This document shows positions 26,815 through 37,731 of a stretch of DNA of 64,000 bases, piece after piece. The stretch is taken from NCBI RefSeq assembly GCF_029868385.1, contig NZ_JARWNX010000061.1, positions 186,001 through 250,000 of the forward strand. The letters are read 5' to 3'. This DNA comes from Nocardia cyriacigeorgica (lineage in GTDB: Bacteria; Actinomycetota; Actinomycetes; Mycobacteriales; Mycobacteriaceae). Under the pieces are notes generated by a model that was given only the letters and a program-made list of their open reading frames with translations, searched no databases and was not told the origin of the DNA. The position numbers were made by a program, and so were the translations under genes. The first letter of the stretch is position 1. Every line of letters begins with the position of its first letter.

Positions 26815-27321
26815 CTACTGCACCACGCGGCAGGACTCATCGATCGGTCTGGTGATCGACCAGAGGCGATCGAATCGGCAGGTGGCGATCTTCCAGACCC
26901 CGTCCTCGACCACGTATTCGTCCGTGTATTCACCGGTCGAGACGGTTTCGGTGTTCTCGACGAGATTCACCTGGCGGAATTTCAGGGTCCAGTGGCCGGA
27001 GGCGGTGGTCTCGTCGTGCACCGTGATGTCGGGATGCATGCCGTGGTGCATATCGAGGATGACGTTCTTGCCGTCGATCTGCTTCAGTGCGATGGATTCG
27101 AAGACGGCGGCCATCCCGTCGGCGTCGAAGGCTCCGAGTTCGCCGTAGTCGAGTGCCGAACCGGTGGTGATGAAACAGTCGCGGAAACCCTTCGGATCCT
27201 TGGCGTCGCAGGCGCGGAAGTAGCGGTGTTTGAGGGCCTTGATCGACTCGACGGCCTCCAGTCGGGCCAATCGTCGCGCCAGCTCGGCGTCGAGAGATTC
27301 CGGCGACGGTGATTCGGACAT
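26815..27321 (-). CDS. SnoaL/NTF2-like protein
   Basis: A 168-residue protein with a single NTF2/SnoaL-like cone fold. It opens with a long helix (AVESIKALKHRYFRACDAKDPKGFRDCF) and ends with strands of the sheet (GEYTDEYVVEDGVWKIATCRFDRLWS). The central DMHHGMHPDITV may line a pocket. This branch includes steroid isomerases and small dehydratases as well as non-catalytic proteins; no activity is assigned. It is convergent with the beta-lactamase gene, 15 bases away. Confidence 0.75.
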   Translation of the reverse strand: MSESPSPESLDAELARRLARLEAVESIKALKHRYFRACDAKDPKGFRDCFITTGSALDYGELGAFDADGMAAVFESIALKQIDGKNVILDMHHGMHPDITVHDETTASGHWTLKFRQVNLVENTETVSTGEYTDEYVVEDGVWKIATCRFDRLWSITRPIDESCRVVQ

Positions 27322-27492
27322 CCTTGTCCTCCTTATCGGCTGCTCGGCCCAGGCCGAGGCGCGCTACCCCTGCCAGGCGAACCTAGCCCCGCCGAGCGCC
27401 TCGACGCATCCGACGTCCCGGACAGCGGACAGGATGCCCACCGGCAGATCGGCATACGCCGCGCCCACTCCCCAACCGGGTTGGATCAGGGC

Positions 27493-29157
27493 ATGCTGGA
27501 CGGCATGGATCTGTCTCGTCGGCAGCTGCTGCGCGTGGGTGCCGCAGGTTCGGCCGCGGTGCTCGCGGGTGCGGCGGTCGCCAGCAGCGCACGGTTCGCG
27601 GCACCGCGGCTGATCAGCGATGATCCCTTCGGCCTCGGGGTGGCCTCCGGTGATCCCACCCCTGACGGCGTGGTGCTGTGGACGCGGCTGGCACCCGATC
27701 CCCTTGCCCCCGACGGTCTGGGCGGTATGCCACTGGCGCCGGTCAGCGTGGATTACGAGGTGGCCGAGGACGAACAGTTCCGCCGGGTCGTCACGCGTGG
27801 GACCGCGGTGGCGTCACGGGAGTTGGCGCACAGCGTGCACCCGGAGGTGCGGGGGCTGGCACCGGATCGCTGGTATTTCTATCGGTTCCGCGCCGGTTCG
27901 GCGATCTCCCCGATCGGGCGGACGAAGACCGCGCCCGCACCGGGACAGCCGGTCACGCGGATGCGTTTCGCCTTCGCCTCCTGCCAATCCTGGAGTTCGG
28001 GCTATTACACCGCCTATGAGCACATGAGCGCCGAGGACCTGGATCTGGTGGTGCATCTGGGTGACTACATCTACGAGAAGTCCTGGATGCTCGGGCGGGT
28101 GGGCGCAACGATGCCGCCGCAGATGCGCGAGGAGGCCTTCGATCTGGCGGGCTACCGTCTGCTCTACGCCCAGGCCAAGAGTGAGCTGCCGCTGCGCTCC
28201 GCCCACGCCGCTTTTCCGTGGCTTGTCACGATGGACGATCACGAGATCGACAACAACTGGGCCGCTGACGCGCCCGGTCTCGGCGTGGACATCTACCGGA
28301 TTCCGGCGCTGTTCCAGCGGCGCCGCGCGGCCGCGTTCCAGGCGCTCTACGAGCATGCGCCGTTACGGATCGCGCAGCTGCCGTCGGGGCCGGATATGCG
28401 CCTGCACCGCCGGTACGGCTTCGGCGACCTCGCCGAGTTCACCATGATCGACACCCGGCAGTACCGGACACGGCAGGCCTGCGGCGACGGCGGCCTGGTC
28501 ACCGAGTGCGCCGACCGCTTCGATACGGACCGCACGATACTCGGCCAGCCGCAACGCGATTGGCTGATCGACGGCTTCGCCCGCTCGCCCGCGCGCTGGC
28601 AGATCCTCGGCAATCAGGTGGCGATGAGCCAGAGCGATTACGATCCCGGCCCGGTCACCGCCGTCGGCACCGACGGCTGGGACGGGTACGTCGCCGAACG
28701 GGCCGCGGTGCTCGGCGCCGCCGTCGACCACGGGGTCCGCAATCTGGTCGTCATCACCGGCGATCGGCACGAGAACTTCGCCGCCGACCTACGCCGCGAC
28801 CCGACCACCACCGACACACCGGTGGTCGCCACCGAATTCACCGGCACCTCGATCAGCACCGGCGGCGACGGGTCCGATCTCCCCGAACGCGGGCGGCTGC
28901 TGCTCGAAGCGAACCCCGATATGAAGTTCTACAACGGCCAGCGCGGCTATGTCCGGGTCGAGCTGGATCAGCGGATGTGGCGCAGCGACTTCCGTGTCAT
29001 GCCCTATATCCGCAGGCCCGGCGCACCGATCGAGACCAGGGCCGCCTACGTGGTGGAAGACGGACGCCCCGGCGCGGTCGAGGCGTGGCGCCCGGACCCG
29101 CCCGCCGAGAGCCCGCAGGTCGCGGGCGGGGGCGGCGTCCGGACGGGCGGTAACTGA
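27493..29157 (+). CDS. phoD: PhoD-type alkaline phosphatase/phosphodiesterase, Tat-exported
   Basis: A 554-residue phosphatase of the PhoD family. The N-terminus has a twin-arginine signal (LSRRQLLRVGAAGSAAVLAGAAVA). The PhoD N-terminal domain starts at PFGLGVASGDPTPDGVVLWTRL, and the metallophosphatase domain shows FAFASCQSW, VHLGDYIYEKS, MDDHEIDNNW and ITGDRHENF, which supply the metal ligands. PhoD enzymes release phosphate from mono- and diesters, including teichoic acids and phospholipids, outside the cell, using Fe and Ca. The start is ATG 27493 or ATG 27505; both keep the Tat motif. No Pho box was recognised upstream. Confidence 0.92.
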   Translation: MLDGMDLSRRQLLRVGAAGSAAVLAGAAVASSARFAAPRLISDDPFGLGVASGDPTPDGVVLWTRLAPDPLAPDGLGGMPLAPVSVDYEVAEDEQFRRVVTRGTAVASRELAHSVHPEVRGLAPDRWYFYRFRAGSAISPIGRTKTAPAPGQPVTRMRFAFASCQSWSSGYYTAYEHMSAEDLDLVVHLGDYIYEKSWMLGRVGATMPPQMREEAFDLAGYRLLYAQAKSELPLRSAHAAFPWLVTMDDHEIDNNWAADAPGLGVDIYRIPALFQRRRAAAFQALYEHAPLRIAQLPSGPDMRLHRRYGFGDLAEFTMIDTRQYRTRQACGDGGLVTECADRFDTDRTILGQPQRDWLIDGFARSPARWQILGNQVAMSQSDYDPGPVTAVGTDGWDGYVAERAAVLGAAVDHGVRNLVVITGDRHENFAADLRRDPTTTDTPVVATEFTGTSISTGGDGSDLPERGRLLLEANPDMKFYNGQRGYVRVELDQRMWRSDFRVMPYIRRPGAPIETRAAYVVEDGRPGAVEAWRPDPPAESPQVAGGGGVRTGGN

Positions 29158-29163
29158 GGGCGC

Positions 29164-30255
29164 TCAGTTGCGGTAGCCGTCCTCACCACCGGCCGTCAAC
29201 GCCAGTAGCCGTTCCTCGTCGGGCGGACCGGAGATCGCCGTCGAGATCTTGGGCAGCGAATACGGATGATTGCGACCGAGCCAGTGCAGCAGTTCCTCGC
29301 GGACCGCGCAGCGCAGCGTCCACACATCGTCGGAGTCGGCGGCCGACATGGCCGCGCGCACCACGATATTGGTCGGAGTGCTATCGGTGACCAGCAGATT
29401 CCACGAGCGCCCGTCCCATTCCGGCCGCTCCCGCAGATACTCGTGCAGATGCTCGCGCAGCTGCGGGATCGGCGTGCTGTGGTCCAGATGCAGATACACC
29501 GTGCCGGTGAGCTGCGGACCGCCGCGCGACCAGTTCTCATAGGGCTTGCTGTTGAAATAGGACACCGGCATGGTCAGCCTGCGGTCATCCCAGATCCGCA
29601 CCGTCAGGAAGGCGAGGGTGATCTCCTCGACCGTGCCCATCTCCCCTTCCACCACCACGGTGTCGCCGATCTTCACCGAATCGCCGAAGGCGATCTGTAG
29701 TCCGGCCATCAGGTTGCTCAAGGTCGATTGCGCGGCCACACCGGCGATGATGCCGATCACACCGGCCGAGGCCAGCAGCGAAGTCCCGAGAGTCCGCAGA
29801 CCGGGGAACAGCAGCAGGATCGCCACCGCCGCCGTGGTGACCACGAGCACCGAGGTCACGATGCGGCGCACCAGCGCGAGCTGGGTGCGCAACTGCCGCA
29901 CCCGCGCCACATCACGGGTGCGCTGGGCGTAGGCGCCGAGGGTGTTGTCGGCGACCGCGTCGGCGGCCCGGATCACCAGCCATACCGCCGCCATGATCGC
30001 CATGGTGGCCAGCACATTGCGGATCACCGCGTCCTGGCGCAGGTCCAGTTCGGCCAGCGGGTAGGTGGCGTGCAGGGCCACCGCACCGAGCAGCACCTGG
30101 AGTGGCATCCGCACCCGGCGCAGCAGCAGCGGCAGCCGGGTGTCCGGGCGTTTGTGCGCGTAGAAGCGCATCAGCCGATCGAAGAGCAGACCGGCTACCA
30201 CGGTGAGCGCGATGGTCCCGCAGAAGACGATGAGCGGCCGTAGTACTTCCTCCAA
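29164..30255 (-). CDS. MscS-type small-conductance mechanosensitive channel
   Basis: A 363-residue membrane protein with about four N-terminal hydrophobic segments and a pore-lining segment around LLASAGVIGIIAGVAAQSTLSNLMAGLQIAF, the conserved MscS TM3. The cytoplasmic beta domain follows (KIGDTVVVEGEMGTVEEITLAFLTVRIWDDRRLTMPVSYF). It would release solutes under hypo-osmotic stress. The start is TTG at 30255, supported by AAGGAG nine bases upstream. Its stop is six bases from the stop of phoD on the other strand, within a short inverted repeat. Confidence 0.92.
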   Translation of the reverse strand: MEEVLRPLIVFCGTIALTVVAGLLFDRLMRFYAHKRPDTRLPLLLRRVRMPLQVLLGAVALHATYPLAELDLRQDAVIRNVLATMAIMAAVWLVIRAADAVADNTLGAYAQRTRDVARVRQLRTQLALVRRIVTSVLVVTTAAVAILLLFPGLRTLGTSLLASAGVIGIIAGVAAQSTLSNLMAGLQIAFGDSVKIGDTVVVEGEMGTVEEITLAFLTVRIWDDRRLTMPVSYFNSKPYENWSRGGPQLTGTVYLHLDHSTPIPQLREHLHEYLRERPEWDGRSWNLLVTDSTPTNIVVRAAMSAADSDDVWTLRCAVREELLHWLGRNHPYSLPKISTAISGPPDEERLLALTAGGEDGYRN

Positions 30256-30312
30256 GGCAAGAGCTCCTTGTCGTTGGTGTTCTTCGGTCCAACGACAGGC
30301 TACCGATGCCGG

Positions 30313-32766
<2,454 letters not shown>

Positions 32767-33145
32767 CGTCACATCCCATCTCGGCATTACCGACTGCGGT
32801 CATATCGGCGCCGCCGCCGACGGCGCCCGCTGCACAACGCGACGCTCCTCTCGACTCTCGCGTTCGGATACGTACTGCCCCAGCGGAAGTCACCGGTCAC
32901 GCGACGACATTCGCCTGCCGGAAGGCTCCCCAGTGGCGGTCGGCGATCGCCGCGTTCGACGGCACCCACCCACACGGTGGGAAACTCTCGGCGACCGCTA
33001 TCCGCATGCTTTCGCCCACCTGTGCCAGTGCTTCGGCAACTGGGCGCAAGCTTACGCGGTTCACCGCCGCCGCGTGGCTATCCGAGAGCAACCGGAAGGG
33101 CTACATATTGCTGTCGGCGGCGGGCACGTCGGCGACATTGCGCCC
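32767..33145. other. Intergenic region upstream of the Clp ATPase gene
   Basis: About 380 bases with no credible gene. It should hold the promoter of the Clp gene. I looked for the HspR HAIR motif (CTTGAG-N7-CTCAAG) and a SigH-type GGAA/GTT pair and found neither clearly. A 64-codon minus-strand frame at 32897-33091 starts with TTG, has no ribosome site and is not accepted. Confidence 0.4.
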
Positions 33146-33997
33146 TCAGCCCTCATACCGAGCAGACTCGGCCAGCAGTTCGGTGAAGTCCTTGGCCGGA
33201 TGCCCGGTGAGTCGCGGCACCGTATCGGTGACGATGTCCAGTTCGCCGGTGGCCATGGCCTGATAGGAGGTCACCCAGCCCGCCACCTCCCAGTCCTCGG
33301 CGCCGTAGTCGGCGCGGCTCGCGTACGCCTCGTCGAGGGATTCGGGGCGGTAGGTGATGGTGCGGCCGGTCGCCTCACTGATCATGGCGGCGGCTTCGGT
33401 GAGGCTGAACGCGCGTGGACCGGTCACGTCGTAGGTATGGCCGTCGTGTTCGGCGCCGGTGAGTACGGCGGCAGCGACATCGGCGACGTCGTCGCGGGCG
33501 ACCGCACCGATCCGTCCAGCACCGGCGGGGCCGCGGATGACACCGTCCGCACCGGCGAGCAGCGGCAGCATGTCCTGATAGAAGTTGTCCCGCAGGAAGG
33601 TGAATTCGAGCCCGCAGGCCCGGATCTCCTGTTCGGTCCACCAGTGGTCGCGCCCGAAGGTGAAGGTGCAGTCGGGTGCGGCGCCGACGAAGGAGACGTA
33701 GACGATGCGGCGCACGCCCGCGGCGACCGCGGCGCCGACCACGGCACGCTGCTGATCGGCGCGATCACGCGTTTCGGTGGCCGAGACGAAGAAAAAGGTG
33801 CCGACACCCTCCAGCGCGGTGCGCACGCTCGCGGGTTCGGCGTAGTCCGCGGCGATGAAATGTGCTCCGGGAAGCTGCGGCGCCCGTGCGGCATTGCGGC
33901 CGAGCAACCGCTGCTCGATTCCCGCCGCCGACAACCTGCGGGCAACGCGGCCCCCGATCGCCCCCGTCGCCCCACTGACTGCGATCAGCTCGCTCAT
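33146..33997 (-). CDS. NmrA-like NAD(P)-binding protein (atypical SDR)
   Basis: A 283-residue atypical short-chain dehydrogenase of the NmrA/QorB type. The Rossmann motif is at the very start (IAVSGATGAIGGRVARRL), followed by VGTFFFVSATETRDRADQQ, typical of the QorB/NmrA branch. The usual catalytic YxxxK is absent: the corresponding region reads WTEQEIRACGLEFTFLRDNFY. Members include NAD(P)H:quinone oxidoreductases and redox-sensing regulators. The N-terminal position of the glycine motif supports ATG 33997. Confidence 0.85.
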   Translation of the reverse strand: MSELIAVSGATGAIGGRVARRLSAAGIEQRLLGRNAARAPQLPGAHFIAADYAEPASVRTALEGVGTFFFVSATETRDRADQQRAVVGAAVAAGVRRIVYVSFVGAAPDCTFTFGRDHWWTEQEIRACGLEFTFLRDNFYQDMLPLLAGADGVIRGPAGAGRIGAVARDDVADVAAAVLTGAEHDGHTYDVTGPRAFSLTEAAAMISEATGRTITYRPESLDEAYASRADYGAEDWEVAGWVTSYQAMATGELDIVTDTVPRLTGHPAKDFTELLAESARYEG

Positions 33998-34128
33998 GGG
34001 TCGATCGTATGGGCGGTCGGCGGCGCGGATGCGTACTTCGATGCGGGCGAGTCGGCGTTGCTGGCCTGTTCGGGGACCTGTCCTGTGCGAGGTGGGTGCC
34101 CCGTTGCCGACCTCGGCGCCGTGGTTGC

Positions 34129-35340
34129 CTACTGCCGGTAGGTCGCCAGGAAGCGGCCGATTCGTTCGATGATGGCCTCGAGATCGTCGGCGTGCGGCAG
34201 GGTGACGATGCGGAAGTGGTCGGGGCGCGGCCAGTTGAAGCCGGTGCCCTGCACGATGTGCAGCTTCTCCTGGAGCAGCAGATCCAAGACGAACTTCTCG
34301 TCATCGTGGATGGGATAGACGTCGAGGTCGATCTTCGGGAAGGCGTAGAGCGCACCCTTGGGTTTCACACACGAGATTCCGGGGATCGCGTTGAGCGCTT
34401 CCCACGCGCGATCACGCTGTTCCCGCAACCGCCCACCGGGCAGGGTCAGATCGTAGATGCTCTGGCGTCCGCCGAGTGCGGCCTGAATCACCTGCTGGCC
34501 GGGGACATTCGCGCACAGGCGAAGACCGGCGAGCATCGTCAGGCCCTCCAGATAGTTCGCGGCGTGCTGGGTCGGGCCCGAGACGACCATCCATCCGGAG
34601 CGGAAACCGGCGCACCGATAGCCTTTGGACAGACCGGAGAACGTCAGGCACAGCAGGTCGGGCGCCAGGGCGGCGGTCGCGGTGTGGGTGGCGCCGTCGT
34701 AGTAGATCTTGTCGTAGATCTCGTCGGAGAACACCATGAGGTTGTGGCGGCGCGCCACTTCGAGAATGTCGCGCAGCACATCCTGCGAATACACCGCGCC
34801 GGTGGGGTTGTTCGGGTTGATGATGACGATCGCGCGGGTGCGTTCGGTGACCTTCGATTCGATATCGGCGACATCGGGGAACCAGTCGGCGGATTCATCG
34901 CACAGATAGTGCACGGCCCGGCCGCCGTTGAGGGCCGTCGCCGCGGTCCACAGCGGGAAATCCGGTGCGGGAACGAGCACTTCGTCGCCGTTTTCCAGTA
35001 GGGCCGTCATTGCCATCATGATCAGCTCGGAGACGCCGTTGCCGAGGAACACCTCCTCGACATCGATATCGGGCAGTCCCAGCGTCTGGTAGTACTGCAC
35101 CACCGCGCGTCGCGCCGACAGCAGGCCCTTCGAGCCGGAGTAGCCGCTCGAACTCGGCAGCGTCCGAACGATGTCCTGCACGATCTCCACGGGCGCCTCG
35201 AAGCCGAACGGCAGCGGATTGCCGGTGTTGAGCTTCACCACGTGATGGCCTTCGGCTTCCAGTCGCGCGGCGTGTTCGGCCACCGGGCCGCGAATCTCGT
35301 ACGACACTCCCGACAATTTGCTCGACTGCTTGACCTGCAT
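34129..35340 (-). CDS. PLP-dependent aminotransferase (AlaA-type)
   Basis: A 403-residue class I aminotransferase. Recognisable elements are LNTGNPLPFGF, GYSGSKGLLSARRAV, VFLGNGVSELI, IINPNNPTGAVYS, the PLP lysine in FSGLSKGYRCAGFRSGWM, and FRIVTLP near the end with the substrate-binding Arg. The overall pattern resembles E. coli AlaA, a glutamate-pyruvate aminotransferase, and its mycobacterial orthologue. ATG 35340 has GAGGG upstream. It is divergent from an HxlR regulator with paired operators between them, so its expression is probably under that regulator. Confidence 0.9.
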   Translation of the reverse strand: MQVKQSSKLSGVSYEIRGPVAEHAARLEAEGHHVVKLNTGNPLPFGFEAPVEIVQDIVRTLPSSSGYSGSKGLLSARRAVVQYYQTLGLPDIDVEEVFLGNGVSELIMMAMTALLENGDEVLVPAPDFPLWTAATALNGGRAVHYLCDESADWFPDVADIESKVTERTRAIVIINPNNPTGAVYSQDVLRDILEVARRHNLMVFSDEIYDKIYYDGATHTATAALAPDLLCLTFSGLSKGYRCAGFRSGWMVVSGPTQHAANYLEGLTMLAGLRLCANVPGQQVIQAALGGRQSIYDLTLPGGRLREQRDRAWEALNAIPGISCVKPKGALYAFPKIDLDVYPIHDDEKFVLDLLLQEKLHIVQGTGFNWPRPDHFRIVTLPHADDLEAIIERIGRFLATYRQ

Positions 35341-35376
35341 GGACGCCCTCTTCTCGGTGTGGATGGCGCTACTCTA

Positions 35377-35412
35377 CTTGGAAAATCCAAGTTAGCACTT
35401 GGATTTTCCAAG
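35377..35412. promoter_or_regulatory. Twin palindromic operators for the HxlR regulator
   Basis: CTTGGAAAATCCAAG (35377-35391) and CTTGGATTTTCCAAG (35398-35412) are exact reverse complements, and each is itself a palindrome with 6-base arms. Their centres are 21 bases apart, two helical turns. They sit between the divergent aminotransferase and HxlR genes and strongly suggest cooperative repressor binding. Confidence 0.85.
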
Positions 35413-35432
35413 CATGACGATAGAGTGGCGGG

Positions 35433-36014
35433 GTGCCACGCCGAAACTACGACCACCATTGCGCCGTGAGCCGGGCCCTCGAGGTCGTCGGGGATCGTTG
35501 GGCGCTGCTGGTGGTTCGCGAACTCACCGCCGGGCCGCGCCGATACAGCGATCTGTTCGCCGACCTGCCGGGCATCAGCACCGATGTGCTGGCCGCACGG
35601 CTGAAAGAGCTGGAACGGGAGGGCATTCTCACCCGTCGCCGGGTGGGCCCGCGCGCGACGACCGCCCTGTACGAACTCACCGCCGCCGGTGCGGGATTGC
35701 GGCCGGTGCTGGAAGCGCTGTCGGTATGGGGGACCCCGCTGCTCGGCGAGCGCAGGACGACCGACGCCGTGCGCGCGCACTGGCTCGCGCTGCCGCTGGG
35801 ACGTGCTGTCGCCGAGGTGGTTTCGACCGGAACGGTCACGGTGCACATCGGCGAGACGACCTTCCACTACGTCATCACCGGGAGCGGGCTCACCCACCAC
35901 GACGGCGCCGCCGTGGAACCGGATCTCGAGGTGCGCCTCGATCTCGACCTCGCGACCGCTATCGCCAGGGGAACGCGCGAGCTGTCGGAGGTCCTCGCCG
36001 AGAGTCGGCACTGA
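35433..36014 (+). CDS. HxlR family regulator with SCP2-like C-terminal domain
   Basis: A 193-residue regulator. The N-terminal 100 residues are an HxlR winged helix (NYDHHCAVSRALEVVGDRWALLVVRELTAGPRRYSDL), with the family cysteine at residue 10. The C-terminal 85 residues resemble an SCP2 sterol-carrier fold (GETTFHYVITGSGLTHHDG...EVRLDLDLATAIARGTRELSE), a combination known in actinobacteria. It may sense a lipid or redox signal. GTG 35433 lies 20 bases after the second operator; no strong ribosome site is present. Confidence 0.87.
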   Translation: MPRRNYDHHCAVSRALEVVGDRWALLVVRELTAGPRRYSDLFADLPGISTDVLAARLKELEREGILTRRRVGPRATTALYELTAAGAGLRPVLEALSVWGTPLLGERRTTDAVRAHWLALPLGRAVAEVVSTGTVTVHIGETTFHYVITGSGLTHHDGAAVEPDLEVRLDLDLATAIARGTRELSEVLAESRH

Positions 36015-36173
36015 ATCACTCCCGAGGGCCGACCGAGCTTGTGATCCGCCCCAAGCTGGGTTCCCGCTGGTCTGGCCAGGTTCCCAACGGTTTCCGAATA
36101 CCCGGTCACCCCCTTTCGCACTCCCCTACCGTCGAGGTCAGCGACAGGCACGGCGGGTATTCGGAGGTGTCCG

Positions 36174-37217
36174 GTGAGCATCGGTTCCGCGCGAGGTCGG
36201 ATGCGGTGGCGGGCGATGAGCGTGCTGGTGCCGTTGTCGATCGTCGCCGCGTTGTGCCCGGTGAGCGCGTCCGGCGCACCCGAGAGTCCGGGGCTGCCCG
36301 TTCCGGTCGACGCGCGGCCCGCACCCGACGGCTCCCGGATCGTCGGCGTGGCCGAGGGCGCCGACCGGCTGCTCGATCTACAGGTCCACTCCACCGCGAT
36401 GGCGACCGATATCACCGTGAAAGTGCGTCCGGCGCCCGATACTTCCGCATCCGCACCTGTGCTGTATCTACTCAACGGCGCCGACGGTGGCGCCGACCGG
36501 AACTGGGTGAACGCGACCGATATGGTCGAGTTCTTCGCCGACGAACAGGTCACCCTCGTCGTTCCCATGGGCGGTCGCGGCAGCTATTTCACCGACTGGC
36601 GCACCGATGACCCGGTCCTGGGCAAGCAACGGTGGACCACCTTCCTCACCGAAGAACTGCCGCCGATCATCGACAGCGCCTTCGACGGCACCGGACACAA
36701 CGCCATCGCGGGCATCTCCATGGCGGGCACCGCGGTATTCCAGCTCGCCTTGGCCGCACCTACGCTGTACCGCGCCATCGGCTCCTACAGCGGCTGCGTA
36801 CAGACCAGCGATCTGAGCGGCCGGGCCCTGATCAGCGCGGTCGTCGCCAGCAACGGCGGCAATCCGGCGAACATGTGGGGCGCGAGCCGCGAGGTGTGGG
36901 CTGCCAAAGATCCCTACCTGCACGCCGGCGACCTGCGCGGCACCGCGATCTATGTCTCCACCGGCACCGGCCTCCCCGGCCCTCTCGACACCCTCCCCGC
37001 CGCCGACGGCCCCCTGAACCTCGCCTACCAACTCCTCTTCGGCGCTCCGCTCGAACAGGTCACCAACCTCTGCACCCACCGGCTCCGCGATCGCCTGCGC
37101 GAGCTGAACATCCCCGCCACCGTCGACTTCCGCGAGACGGGAACTCATTCCTGGGGCTATTGGGAGCAGGACCTGCACCGGTCGTGGGAGTTGTTCCGGG
37201 CAGCGTTGTCCGAATGA
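36174..37217 (+). CDS. Secreted antigen-85-like esterase family protein
   Basis: A 347-residue exported esterase. A signal peptide with a hydrophobic core (MSVLVPLSIVAALCPVSA) ends near residue 35. The mature protein has the alpha/beta hydrolase fold of the esterase D/antigen 85 family: VLYLLNGADGG, PMGGRGSYFTDW, nucleophile elbow GISMAG, and a final His in THSWGYWEQ. GTG 36174 is preceded by CGGAGG. Compared with the protein at 11887, it has GISMAG rather than GLSMGG and is more divergent; mycolyltransferase activity is plausible but not shown. Confidence 0.8.
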   Translation: MSIGSARGRMRWRAMSVLVPLSIVAALCPVSASGAPESPGLPVPVDARPAPDGSRIVGVAEGADRLLDLQVHSTAMATDITVKVRPAPDTSASAPVLYLLNGADGGADRNWVNATDMVEFFADEQVTLVVPMGGRGSYFTDWRTDDPVLGKQRWTTFLTEELPPIIDSAFDGTGHNAIAGISMAGTAVFQLALAAPTLYRAIGSYSGCVQTSDLSGRALISAVVASNGGNPANMWGASREVWAAKDPYLHAGDLRGTAIYVSTGTGLPGPLDTLPAADGPLNLAYQLLFGAPLEQVTNLCTHRLRDRLRELNIPATVDFRETGTHSWGYWEQDLHRSWELFRAALSE

Positions 37218-37246
37218 TCGCTTCGGCTCCGTGAGCCGAAGCGATC
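37216..37246. terminator. Bidirectional hairpin between two secreted-protein genes
   Basis: A perfect 13-base inverted repeat (GATCGCTTCGGCT, 37216-37228, against 37234-37246) with a 5-base loop, overlapping the esterase stop codon and ending 14 bases before the stop of the opposing small gene. The arms resemble those of the terminator at 11828, which also follows an esterase gene. Confidence 0.7.
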
Positions 37247-37260
37247 ACCCTCCTCACCTG

Positions 37261-37494
37261 CTATGCGGTGGTGCCCGACGATCCGCTCTGGAGCAGTCCG
37301 AGCAGGTCGACGAGCAGGAACTTCACCAGCGGATTGGTGCATCCCTGGGCACCGCACCCGACGTCGGCGGAGCCGAGCATCGGTCCGTCGACAAACGCCT
37401 GCTGCGGGGCGGCGGCGGCAGTCGTCGCGGTGGCGAATTGAGCCGCGGGCAGGAGCGCGGCGGTGATGGCCACGGCGGCGAGAGTGCGTTTCAC
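37261..37494 (-). CDS. Small secreted protein of unknown function (77 aa)
   Basis: A 77-residue protein with a standard signal peptide (MKRTLAAVAITAALLPAAQFATATTAAAA), leaving a mature peptide of about 47 residues. That peptide contains two cysteines five residues apart (VGCGAQGCTNP), able to form a disulfide, and a hydrophobic stretch (LVKFLLVDLLGLL). No family is recognised. GTTCCTG-type spacing to the ribosome site is normal (GGAGGATCAAG before the ATG). Short exported proteins of this form are common in Nocardia and mycobacteria. Confidence 0.7.
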   Translation of the reverse strand: MKRTLAAVAITAALLPAAQFATATTAAAAPQQAFVDGPMLGSADVGCGAQGCTNPLVKFLLVDLLGLLQSGSSGTTA

Positions 37495-37731
37495 TTGATC
37501 CTCCAGGTTGCTTCGGTCCCCCGACCATCTCGGAGGTTATGGCTGCGGTGGCGCGCCTGCCAGACCCCAATGTGAGGGCCGCCAGCGCTCCGGCCATGCT
37601 GGCCGAGTGCTTCGCTGTCTGGTCTGCCGAGCCGGTCCCGCTGCGGCTGCACCACCGATTTCGCGGCACACGACCACCCGCGGTGAGCGCGCGGCCGACT
37701 GATCTAATGATCGAGCCGGAGGGAGAACAGG

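Noticed and set aside
29152..29169. A 7-base inverted repeat over the phoD and MscS stop codons
   Set aside because: It is short and partly coding. A bidirectional terminator is possible but not supported enough to list.
32897..33091. A 64-codon minus-strand frame upstream of the Clp gene
   Set aside because: TTG start, no ribosome site, no family resemblance.
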